Shown: positions 1-7,656 of the stretch, one piece after another
Numbering within the stretch: the stretch's first letter is position 1
Layout of the letters: each line of letters opens with the position of its first letter
NCBI GenBank assembly: GCA_964594075.1
Contig: CAZQKW010000017.1
Span: 1-64,000 of the forward strand
DNA: 64,000 bases
Source of the DNA: CAZQKW01 sp964594075
GTDB taxonomy: Bacteria > Desulfobacterota > WTBG01 > CAIYCZ01
Direction of reading: 5' to 3'
Notes under the pieces: model-generated
What the model was told of the DNA's origin: nothing
Databases searched by the model: none
The model's input: the letters and a program-made list of their open reading frames with translations, nothing else
Program-made: the position numbers and the translations under genes

Positions 1-271
1 TAAGGACTCTTAAAAAGACTATTCTTTATGCACAACAAACCCAGAAGAAGCAAAAAATAATTTCCAAATCCGATTTCTAAAGCCTCTAAAGATAGTTGAT
101 ATATTAACTCGATTGTTACACAGCTTCACTTCTTAAGGAGGGAGGCGTCGCAATAAGCTAAACTGTCATTCTGAGCGAATGTGAAGAATCTCAACCCGCT
201 GATTTTCCATATCCTGAGATTTTTTGCTGTCGCTCAGTCGCTTAAAATTAGTGTTTACCCATGGAGCCTAT
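1..271. other. Upstream non-coding region
   Basis: No convincing gene is visible. Positions about 163-198 carry a motif reading cattctgagcgaatgtgaag, which resembles short interspersed 'cattctgagcg...' repeats seen between genes in many bacterial genomes. The rest is A+T-rich and presumably holds the promoter and leader of the glycosyltransferase gene that follows. Confidence 0.4.
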
Positions 272-2098
272 ATGAAGAAAGGAATAGAAACGCACCTTAA
301 AAAAGACACAGACTCGAGTCTCAACAACAATTACGTCCCCTATATACTGAGTGTGCTGCTATTTGTAATTGGCGGCATCTTTTTATACACCTGGATCATG
401 TCGTTTAATTCATGGATGCTTCAGGAACATCTTCAGGTTTTTTCACCACTATCCCTGGAAATCATCTTTGTGCTTATTGTGATAGCAATCGGGATTAATA
501 GCCGCCATTTCAAGGTCTTCTGGCAGCGTATCCCCAAGACGATTCTACTTGCCATATTGGTAATTGTTATAGTTGGTGCAGTGCTGGTGGCGTTTGTAGC
601 GCCGCGCGTTCATCGGATTTATTATGATGAAGATATATATGAAAACATAGGACAGAATATTGCCTGTCTGAAAGGATCCACGCCATATACCGGAGGTGCT
701 TTATTAGAAAACCTGGGCGGTGTGTGGAAGAACTTTATCGGAAGGGCGGGGATGTGCAACGAGGGCAGAAATGATTATGGAGAATATAACTGCTTTCGCC
801 TTGAATACAATAAAGAGCCAAATGGCTGGCCGTATATTCTCAGCGTGGTGTTTCGGTTATTCGGGGTTTCGGAGCTAGCGGCATTTTTAACGACCAATTT
901 CATATTCGTGCTATCCATTGGAACGGTCTTCTGGATTGGCTGTCTGGTATTTAAAAATTTCCGGACTGCATTGTATGCAGCGTTATCTTTTGCCCTCACA
1001 CCGGAAGCGTTGCGCTGGTCAAACACCACTGCCGCTGAACCCAGCGCAGCTTTATTTGCTGCCCTTGCTGTATGTGCGGTGTTTTTTTTCATTACCTATC
1101 GAACCAATGGGACCCTTTTTCTGACCGTTGCAGTCACCGCTTTCGGTATCCAGTTTCGGCCTGAATCATTTATGATAGTTGCTGTTGTGGGGCTGGCAAT
1201 CCTTTTGTTTGCATCGGATGAATTGAAAAAAGGCAGGTTTTACCTCTGGTGTGCTATCTTCTTTATTCTTATTATCCCGCATATTGTTCACCTCTATGCA
1301 GTAAAAGATATGGGGTGGGGAGCAACCGGCCCAAAATTTTCAACGCAGTATTTTCGCGGAAACTTTGTAAGCAATTTTTTACACTATTTCAGAAATCAAC
1401 AGTTTCCGCTTCTCACTACTATTTTTTTCATTCTGGGCATAGTGCTGAACAATAATGAAGAAAATATAAAAGATTCCTGGTATTCATGGAAAGCCAAAGC
1501 AGTCGTGGCGCTCTGGTTTATGCTCTTCTGGGGAATTTTTATATATTTTTATGCAGGAAGCTATACCTACGGCGCGGATGTGCGTTTTGCTCTGGTGTCG
1601 TATATTCCCATCGCACTGCTGGCCGGTTCTGGTGCGTCGGCACTTCATGGGCGCATTGAGAAATGGGTAAAAGTGATTTCCCCCGCCTATGTGCTGGCGG
1701 GTATAATCATTGTTTCTTTTCTTTCTTTTGTGCCGTATGTGCGCACGGTCGGCCAGGAGGCCTGGGCAGCACGGGCTGACCATGAATATGCCAAAGTAAT
1801 GGCGCGCGAACTCCCCCAGGATTCAATTATTCTAACCCATAACCCCAATATGTTTTTAGTGTGGGGAAAAAACGCCGGGCAGGCATCATTGGCGACCGAA
1901 CATTCGCAGTATTTTAACAATTTCTTCCGCCGCTATCCGGGCGGCATATATTTTCACTACAATTTCTGGTGCAATGTTTCCGACCCTCTACAGCAGTCTT
2001 TCTGCAAGAATATTCTGGCGCGGTTCGATGCCACGCCGATTATGACTTTTAAAGAGCGGGATTATACATATGTGCTGTATAAGATAGAAAAAAAGTGA
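272..2098 (+). CDS. Polytopic membrane glycosyltransferase (GT39/GT83-like, GT-C fold)
   Basis: This 608-residue protein has about ten or more hydrophobic segments. An acidic YYDEDIYENIG motif follows the second segment, where the PMT/ArnT families of GT-C enzymes keep their DE motif in the first extracytoplasmic loop. Such enzymes move a sugar from a polyprenyl-phosphate donor to lipid or protein on the outer face of the inner membrane. An upstream in-frame start at 224 exists, but the ATG at 272 follows GGAG at 263-266 and begins a typical Lys-rich cytoplasmic N-terminus, so I chose it. The gene stands alone and ends at a clear terminator. The donor and acceptor cannot be told from sequence. 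Family membership is inferred from topology and the DE motif. Confidence 0.7.
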   Translation: MKKGIETHLKKDTDSSLNNNYVPYILSVLLFVIGGIFLYTWIMSFNSWMLQEHLQVFSPLSLEIIFVLIVIAIGINSRHFKVFWQRIPKTILLAILVIVIVGAVLVAFVAPRVHRIYYDEDIYENIGQNIACLKGSTPYTGGALLENLGGVWKNFIGRAGMCNEGRNDYGEYNCFRLEYNKEPNGWPYILSVVFRLFGVSELAAFLTTNFIFVLSIGTVFWIGCLVFKNFRTALYAALSFALTPEALRWSNTTAAEPSAALFAALAVCAVFFFITYRTNGTLFLTVAVTAFGIQFRPESFMIVAVVGLAILLFASDELKKGRFYLWCAIFFILIIPHIVHLYAVKDMGWGATGPKFSTQYFRGNFVSNFLHYFRNQQFPLLTTIFFILGIVLNNNEENIKDSWYSWKAKAVVALWFMLFWGIFIYFYAGSYTYGADVRFALVSYIPIALLAGSGASALHGRIEKWVKVISPAYVLAGIIIVSFLSFVPYVRTVGQEAWAARADHEYAKVMARELPQDSIILTHNPNMFLVWGKNAGQASLATEHSQYFNNFFRRYPGGIYFHYNFWCNVSDPLQQSFCKNILARFDATPIMTFKERDYTYVLYKIEKK

Positions 2099-2133
2099 GT
2101 GAATGACAGCACACCGTTTGGAGCTTAATTTGA

Positions 2134-2175
2134 AACAGGCAGAAGGTCCATATTATTTCTGCCTGTTCTTTTTTT
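2134..2175 (+). terminator. Rho-independent terminator after the glycosyltransferase gene
   Basis: AACAGGCAGAA at 2134-2144 pairs perfectly with TTCTGCCTGTT at 2157-2167 around a 12-nt loop. A run of eight T after one C follows at 2168-2176. Confidence 0.85.
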
Positions 2176-2365
2176 AGAAATGAAGTAAGTGGTAAGCCCT
2201 TTGCGTCCGCCGACCAAATACAAAATACATCAGTCTGCTGAGCATTGACCAAACGCACAGGAAAACGCGCGGAGAAGCTGTTGTTCCCGTCGCGAATTCA
2301 CCCCAGAAAGTATTTATGTGACGTCATCTTTTTTGCCTTCAAAGACTTTCATGGAAATCTTTTTC

Positions 2366-2394
2366 ATGACGTTTAAAACTAATTTTGCTATAAT
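2366..2394 (+). promoter_or_regulatory. Putative sigma-70 promoter of queC
   Basis: TATAAT at 2389-2394 is preceded by TG at 2386-2387 (extended -10). A weak -35 (ATGACG) lies 17 bp upstream at 2366-2371. Transcription would start near 2401, leaving only about 20 nt before the queC ATG. There is therefore no room for a preQ1 riboswitch here. Confidence 0.55.
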
Positions 2395-2420
2395 TTTTTA
2401 AAAAATTGAGTCATTATGTT

Positions 2421-3110
2421 ATGAAAAAAGCAGTTGTTCTCCTGAGCGGCGGGGTTGATTCTGTTACTGCCATGGCTATTGCAATGCATGAAGGCTATGC
2501 GGTTTATGCATTAAGTTTCAATTACGGCCAGCGACACAGCATTGAAATTGAGAAGGCGCGTCGCAGCGCAACGGCAATGGGCGTTGCGAAACATCTGGTG
2601 CTCACTATAGATCTTGCCAGTATTGGTGGCTCAGCATTGACAGATTCTATCCCGATTCCCAAGAACCGTGACGCAGCAGCCGGGGCGCATGAAATTCCGG
2701 TTACGTATGTTCCTGCCCGCAATACTATTTTCCTTTCCTGCGCCCTTGCCTGGGCTGAAGTGTTACACGCATACGATATTTTTATTGGTGTTCATGCCCA
2801 GGACTATAGCGGGTATCCTGATTGCAGGCCAGAATACCTGCATGCATTTGAGCACATGGCGAATCTTGCAATCAAGGCCGCAGTAGAGGGGCGAGGGAAA
2901 ATACGCATTCACGCACCGCTTCTTAACCTTGGCAAGGCGGATATCATCCGCCGGGGCATTGCGCTCGGTGTGGATTATTCTCTGACGCATTCCTGTTATG
3001 ATCCTTCTCCCGATGGCGAAGCGTGCGGACGCTGCGACAGTTGCCTGTTTCGCCGCAAAGGATTTCTTGAAGCAGGCTTGACCGACCCAATTGTATATCT
3101 GAGTACATGA
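2421..3110 (+). CDS. queC: 7-cyano-7-deazaguanine synthase QueC
   Basis: QueC makes preQ0 from 7-carboxy-7-deazaguanine and ammonia with ATP, in the queuosine tRNA-modification pathway. The N-terminal PP-loop LLSGGVDS (residues about 7-14) and the C-terminal zinc site CYDPSPDGEACGRCDSC are both intact, and 229 residues is the normal family length. A TTG at 2406 is in frame, but the ATG at 2421 places MKKAVVLLSGG at the usual N-terminus. The next gene starts inside the stop codon (ATGA, 3107-3110), so the two are translationally coupled. No other queuosine gene lies in the window. Confidence 0.95.
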   Translation: MKKAVVLLSGGVDSVTAMAIAMHEGYAVYALSFNYGQRHSIEIEKARRSATAMGVAKHLVLTIDLASIGGSALTDSIPIPKNRDAAAGAHEIPVTYVPARNTIFLSCALAWAEVLHAYDIFIGVHAQDYSGYPDCRPEYLHAFEHMANLAIKAAVEGRGKIRIHAPLLNLGKADIIRRGIALGVDYSLTHSCYDPSPDGEACGRCDSCLFRRKGFLEAGLTDPIVYLST

Positions 3111-3949
3111 AAAACCCTTTTGCAATACTTGGCATAACGCCGGAAATGTGCAATCGTCTGCAGGACGAAGATCTGTTTGTGATGGTTAAGTCCGCATACC
3201 GCGCATTGCAGACAATTTATCATCCCGACCGCGGGGGTTCCCATAAAAAGGCAATCGAAGTAAATCTTGCATTTGAAATGCTTGATTACCGGAAAAACCA
3301 GGATAAATTTGTCAGATATAAAGAACTATATATAAAACGGCTCTCGCGGAAATCAGCAGACCGCGCAAAAGAACTGGAAGCACAGCTTGAACAGCAAAAG
3401 TCTGTGTGCCGGAAAACTGCACAGCATTATTATGACTACATTCTCAACCTGATTGGCTGTGACGAACGGAAAAATTCCATTTCCTCTTTAAAATCAATAC
3501 GGATTGGGCTCAATGATGTGGCGTTGCAGCAAAATCTTTCCCATGCCATGCCGGTATACGGCGCAAATTACAAGCAAATCAGAATTGATGAGCAGGGGCG
3601 CAGTTTTGTGAAAGAGGTCGGTTCGTCGACATATCATGAGCGCAAATACACGCAGTTATTGGGCAGCATACCCCGCGACGCAATAGAAATTCTGCCCCAT
3701 TTACAGGGATATGAGACAACCCCGCACGTGCCCTTTAACCTGCGCAATACAAACAAACTGTTGGGGTATCAGAAACCGGTATTTAAAAATATTGTGTTGC
3801 GCGAAAATTTTATTGTTTACTGTCTGCCTCATCTTGTGCCGTGCATCAAAGAAAATAGTTACCTGATTTCCATCAACCGTAAAAATAAAAGTTTAATTCT
3901 TGAAGGGATTATTATAAAAATCAGCCACGAGGGCAGCTCTATGACGTAG
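3107..3949 (+). CDS. J-domain-like protein of unknown function
   Basis: The first 65 residues look like a DnaJ J-domain. An ILGITPEM start is followed by AYRALQTIYHPDRGG with the HPD triad at about 39-41, then a helix ending in NLAFEMLDY. J-domains stimulate Hsp70 (DnaK) ATPase. The remaining 215 residues lack the Gly/Phe and zinc-finger regions of DnaJ. They start with a basic/acidic helical stretch (about 75-110) and continue into a segment I do not recognise. The gene overlaps queC by 4 bp, a coupling I know no reason for. It could be a specialised co-chaperone delivering one client. The J-domain call is firm by motif; the role is open. Confidence 0.75.
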   Translation: MKNPFAILGITPEMCNRLQDEDLFVMVKSAYRALQTIYHPDRGGSHKKAIEVNLAFEMLDYRKNQDKFVRYKELYIKRLSRKSADRAKELEAQLEQQKSVCRKTAQHYYDYILNLIGCDERKNSISSLKSIRIGLNDVALQQNLSHAMPVYGANYKQIRIDEQGRSFVKEVGSSTYHERKYTQLLGSIPRDAIEILPHLQGYETTPHVPFNLRNTNKLLGYQKPVFKNIVLRENFIVYCLPHLVPCIKENSYLISINRKNKSLILEGIIIKISHEGSSMT

Positions 3950-4009
3950 CAAACATACACGGGTTGGGCACAATTAACAACCTGGATACTGCTCAAAGGA
4001 GGGATGCCG

Positions 4010-4612
4010 TTGAAAAAATCTCGCGAGGAACGAAAACAAAACACGCGGGAGCACATTCTTAAAACTGCTATAGACCTTTTTTCCAAAAAAGGGTTTGAAG
4101 CCACCAGTGTGGAAAGTATCACCCGGCGGGCCAGAATTGCCAAGGGAACCTTTTACAATTTTTTTGAAAAAAAGGAGGATGTGCTGCTGTATTTTTTGGA
4201 CCGGGAATATTCAAAAAGCGAAGAAGAAATTGAGCGCAAGCTGAATTCGCAGCAAACCTTTATTGACCAGGTAGAATTATCAATTACCGCGTATATAAAA
4301 CATATTTTCCCCAACCGGGAATTCAGCAAAGTTCTCATTAAAGAGCGGATCGGGAAAATAGGATCAGGCAAGAATAAGAACGAATCACACCTGATGCAGG
4401 CCTTATCCCAGTCAATAGACATGGCAAAACAGCGAAAAGAAATTAGCCATACCGTGAATACGCGCCGCTTGACCGAAATGATCTTTGCGCTCTATACCAT
4501 GTATGTAATTTACTGGACCAATGGATTTATAAAAACCAAAAAAGATTGCGTCGCCTGTATTAAAGAAGCTATTCAATATATTCTTCACGGCATTACGGCA
4601 AGCACGCCATAG
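4010..4612 (+). CDS. TetR/AcrR-family transcriptional regulator
   Basis: This is a 200-residue TetR-type repressor. The N-terminal helix-turn-helix spans about 12-58 (ILKTAIDLFSKKGFEATS ... AKGTFYNFFEKKEDVL), and the C-terminal helical domain would bind a ligand. An ATG lies at 4004, but the very strong ribosome site AAAGGAGGG (3995-4003) abuts it. The in-frame TTG at 4010 has the normal 7-nt spacing from AGGAGG, so I chose TTG. Immediately downstream are a sigma-70 promoter and two palindromes in front of a flavoprotein operon, which makes this the probable local repressor. The ligand is unknown; a substrate or acyl-CoA of the downstream pathway would be usual for the family. Confidence 0.88.
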   Translation: MKKSREERKQNTREHILKTAIDLFSKKGFEATSVESITRRARIAKGTFYNFFEKKEDVLLYFLDREYSKSEEEIERKLNSQQTFIDQVELSITAYIKHIFPNREFSKVLIKERIGKIGSGKNKNESHLMQALSQSIDMAKQRKEISHTVNTRRLTEMIFALYTMYVIYWTNGFIKTKKDCVACIKEAIQYILHGITASTP

Positions 4613-4806
4613 GGTGCCTTCACTCCGCGACTGCAGCCCGATTTTAAGAACGCCCTGTTCCCCGCATCTGCCTGAAAGTATCATAGTTATCCTGCCGCAG
4701 ACAAACTTTTTCCGGATATCGAGTGCCTCAGCCAACTACAGCGGTTTATATTATTCCCGGTGGTAACACGCTCGAGAACGATCGCTGCACGCTGTGCACA
4801 TTTTTC

Positions 4807-4835
4807 TTGACAATAGGATTTTAAGTTACTAATAT
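4807..4835 (+). promoter_or_regulatory. Consensus sigma-70 promoter of the flavoprotein/Fe-S operon
   Basis: TTGACA at 4807-4812 and TAATAT at 4830-4835 are separated by exactly 17 bp. Initiation is expected near 4842, inside the operator region. A near-consensus promoter of this kind would be strong unless repressed, which fits the adjacent TetR gene. Confidence 0.85.
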
Positions 4836-4867
4836 GACCGCAGTCATTAAATTATGACCACGGTCAT
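4834..4867. promoter_or_regulatory. Tandem palindromic operators, probable TetR binding sites
   Basis: Two 14-bp near-palindromes, ATGACCGCAGTCAT (4834-4847) and ATGACCACGGTCAT (4854-4867), share the form ATGACC-N3-GTCAT with minor variation. Their starts are exactly 20 bp apart, about two helical turns, so two dimers would bind the same DNA face. The first overlaps the -10 box and start site and the second lies in the initially transcribed region, both ideal places for repression. Binding by the TetR at 4010-4612 is inferred from adjacency. Confidence 0.8.
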
Positions 4868-4900
4868 ATTATTCTTATAAACCTTATTCGGAGAATCGGT

Positions 4901-6358
4901 ATGTCAATTAAAAACGATTTGATACGCATTTTGGACGATGAATCGGTTGTTGATGACCATGATATTCTTAAAGCATATTCATGTGATCAGAGCTTTTCGG
5001 AACCCTGCATGCCCGAAATGGTGGCCTTCGTAAAAACGGTGCCCCAACTGCAGGAGGTGGTGAAATACGCGAATAAAACCCGCATCCCAATCATACCATA
5101 CAGCTCGGGATTTAATCTGCACGGGGCTACCATACCGCGGCAAGGGGGAATTATTGTGAATCTTTCCCGCATGAACGCCATATTGCACATTGACGATACT
5201 AACTGGTCGTGCATTATTGAGCCGGGCGTAACCGCCAGCCAGTTGCAGGACGAACTGGAGAAGCATCAGCTGCGCGCAATGCTGCCGTTTGGCGTGCACC
5301 CGAAGCGTTCGGCATTGACCAGTTTTTTAGAACGCGATCCCGCAGTAGCAGCAGCAAGCTTTGAATACGGCAATGAACTCATTATGGATACTGAATTGGT
5401 GCTTCCCACCGGCGAGCTCTTCCGCACCGGTCTCTGGTCTTCAGGCAACACGTCCGGATCACCAATGGGGCCGGTGCGCGCCATGGTCAACAGGCTGTGG
5501 ACCGGCGCACAGGGGACGCTGGGGATTATGACTAAAATGAATATTAAGGTTGAATATTTGCCGCGCATGCGAAAAATATTTTTGTTCGCATTTGATTCGT
5601 TTCCCGAAATCATGGAACCATTGCGGCGCATTCAACGAAAAGAAATAGGCCACGAATGTTTTGTTATCAACAATTTTAATCTTGCGGCGCTTATGTGCAA
5701 GGAATGGGGTGTTCCCCAGGAATTGCCGGCGGAGAAAATCAATGCGCGAGAATTTGAAGGATTGCGTGACAAGCTGCCCGAGTGGTTACTGGTGGTTTGT
5801 CTCAACGGGGGGCCGCGGCTGCCGGCGGGAAAGCTTGCCTATGAGGAAGAAGAATTACGCGGGATTGCAACACGGGCGCATATGCAAGGGTATAGCAATG
5901 GCGAGCTTGAAGAACTGTTGCTAGCAGAAACGCTGCGTCCCTGGGGTATACTTAAGAAATTTTGCTACCGGGGATCGGTACACGATGTATCTTTCAAAAC
6001 GCCGCTGAAGCGGATTCCTGAATTTCAGCGCATTTTACAGGAAGTAACCAATAAATACGATTATCCGATGCGCGATATTGGGATGTATGTGCTCCCCATT
6101 GAACGCGGCCGCGCCATGCATATAGAGATTGATTTTCATGGCGATCCGCATGATCGCTCTGTTATGCCGCAGTTAAAGAATATGTGGCTGGAGATTAGCG
6201 AGAGGTTTATAGACGAGGGAGCATTCTTTGATCGTCCGTATGGCGCATGGGCCGCAATGGTCTATCAGCGAGCAGGTACGTATACGCAAAAGCTCAAGGA
6301 ACTGAAACGAGCGCTTGACCCCAACAACATTCTTAATCCGGGGCATCTGTGTTTTTGA
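4901..6358 (+). CDS. FAD-linked oxidase (GlcD/VAO family), first gene of operon
   Basis: This is a 485-residue flavoprotein. The N-terminal FAD_binding_4 domain (about 35-215) has the pattern PQLQEVVKYANKTRIPIIPYSSG, then IVNLSRMNAIL and a pyrophosphate-binding stretch with GAQGTLGIMTKMNIKV. The C-terminal FAD-oxidase domain ends in the hallmark LKRALDPNNILNPG. Relatives oxidise hydroxy acids or phenolic alcohols (glycolate, lactate, 4-cresol, vanillyl alcohol). It precedes a CCG-type Fe-S protein and a second flavoprotein on one transcript, so electrons probably pass from flavin to Fe-S. The ATG at 4901 follows GGAG at 4891-4894. Substrate is unknown. Control is by the TetR/operator pair just upstream. 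Confidence 0.85.
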   Translation: MSIKNDLIRILDDESVVDDHDILKAYSCDQSFSEPCMPEMVAFVKTVPQLQEVVKYANKTRIPIIPYSSGFNLHGATIPRQGGIIVNLSRMNAILHIDDTNWSCIIEPGVTASQLQDELEKHQLRAMLPFGVHPKRSALTSFLERDPAVAAASFEYGNELIMDTELVLPTGELFRTGLWSSGNTSGSPMGPVRAMVNRLWTGAQGTLGIMTKMNIKVEYLPRMRKIFLFAFDSFPEIMEPLRRIQRKEIGHECFVINNFNLAALMCKEWGVPQELPAEKINAREFEGLRDKLPEWLLVVCLNGGPRLPAGKLAYEEEELRGIATRAHMQGYSNGELEELLLAETLRPWGILKKFCYRGSVHDVSFKTPLKRIPEFQRILQEVTNKYDYPMRDIGMYVLPIERGRAMHIEIDFHGDPHDRSVMPQLKNMWLEISERFIDEGAFFDRPYGAWAAMVYQRAGTYTQKLKELKRALDPNNILNPGHLCF

Positions 6359-6384
6359 GACCTTGAAAAGAAAGGGAAAGCATT

Positions 6385-7632
6385 ATGACCTATTATGAAA
6401 AGAAGCCGGAGAAAAAATTTTTTGAAAAGGAATTAGAAGATTACCGGGATTCGGTATGGGGGTGCGCGCGCTGCAACTGGTGTCAGAACCAGTGGGGATG
6501 GAATGTTAAAAGCGCCGAGTTTTCTGAAATCTGCCCGGCATTTCATGAATACCGGATTTTCCCTTATTCGGGTATGGGGAAAATGCACATAGCACGCGCG
6601 ATCATTGAGGGCGATTTTGACTATGACGACGCCCCTGAAGTGGCCAAATTTTTATATACCTGCACAACCTGTGGCGCGTGCGAGATGAATTGTCAGCGAT
6701 TGCAGGATAAAGAGCCTCTGCAGGTGAACGAGGTGCTGCGCGCCCGTTTTGTCCGGGATGGCGTCGGGCCCATGCCTGAGCACAAGAATCTTATAAAGAG
6801 TGTAAAAAACTATGATAATCCCTGGATGCAGCCGCGCACGCAGCGGGACCGGTGGGCAAAGAAGCTGCCGATAAAAGATGCCAATAAGGAGAAAGTAGAA
6901 ACGCTGTTTTTTGTCGGCTGCACCTCGGCCTTTGATAATACTCAGTGGCATGTTGCCCAAAATACTGCATCCATATTACTGAAAAGCGGTGTTGATCTCG
7001 GGATGCTGGGCAAGAATGAAATATGTTGCGGCAGTCCGGTCGCGCGCATCGGCGATCGCGAGACATTTATAGCGCTGGCAAAACGCAATATTGAGCTGTT
7101 AAATTCAAGCGGGGTGAAGGAAATTGTTTCGTTTTGCCCCGGGTGTTTTCGGGCAATGACCCATGATTATAAAGAAATACCCGGCGCCCCGGCGCTGAAG
7201 GCCCGCGTGTTTCATACCGCGGAATATATAGATAAACTCCTCACGGAAGGAAAGCTGCCCATTAAAGGCGAACTTAAAATGCGCGTTACCTGGCATGATC
7301 CCTGCCATTTGGGGAGACATCTGGGCATTTATGACCCGCCGCGCAGGATTTTACAGGCCATTCCCGGTGTGGAGCTGGTTGAGATGGAGCGTATTAAAGA
7401 CCAGTCATGGTGTTGTGGTGGAGGCGGAGGGGCGAGAACTGCTTTCATGGATTTTGCTCAGAAGACTGCAACAAAACGCCTGCGGGAAGCACAAAAAACA
7501 GGCGCTCAGTCTATTGTAACGTCATGCCCGTTTTGCGAACAGAATCTGGGGGACGCAGCGGGTAAGATGGATGACGGGATCGAAGTTCTTGACCTTACGG
7601 ATCTATTAATAAAAGTTCTTGATATTGATTAA
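6385..7632 (+). CDS. Fe-S oxidoreductase with CCG domains (GlcF/HdrD-like)
   Basis: This 415-residue electron carrier has an N-terminal CARCNWC motif (about 28-34) and CTTCGACEMNC (about 92-102), which look like an atypical ferredoxin-like pair. Two cysteine-rich CCG domains follow: FFVGC ... EICCGSP (about 175-215) and WHDPCHLGRH ... WCCGGGGGAR ... SCPFCEQNL (about 305-395). CCG proteins such as GlcF, LldE/LutA and HdrB/D accept electrons from a flavoprotein partner, here the two flanking GlcD-like proteins. The first motif lacks the full CxxCxxCxxxCP spacing, so the N-terminal cluster may be modified. It starts 26 bp after the first flavoprotein gene. Confidence 0.85.
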   Translation: MTYYEKKPEKKFFEKELEDYRDSVWGCARCNWCQNQWGWNVKSAEFSEICPAFHEYRIFPYSGMGKMHIARAIIEGDFDYDDAPEVAKFLYTCTTCGACEMNCQRLQDKEPLQVNEVLRARFVRDGVGPMPEHKNLIKSVKNYDNPWMQPRTQRDRWAKKLPIKDANKEKVETLFFVGCTSAFDNTQWHVAQNTASILLKSGVDLGMLGKNEICCGSPVARIGDRETFIALAKRNIELLNSSGVKEIVSFCPGCFRAMTHDYKEIPGAPALKARVFHTAEYIDKLLTEGKLPIKGELKMRVTWHDPCHLGRHLGIYDPPRRILQAIPGVELVEMERIKDQSWCCGGGGGARTAFMDFAQKTATKRLREAQKTGAQSIVTSCPFCEQNLGDAAGKMDDGIEVLDLTDLLIKVLDID

Positions 7633-7656
7633 ATAACATTTCAGAGGATGCGCACC

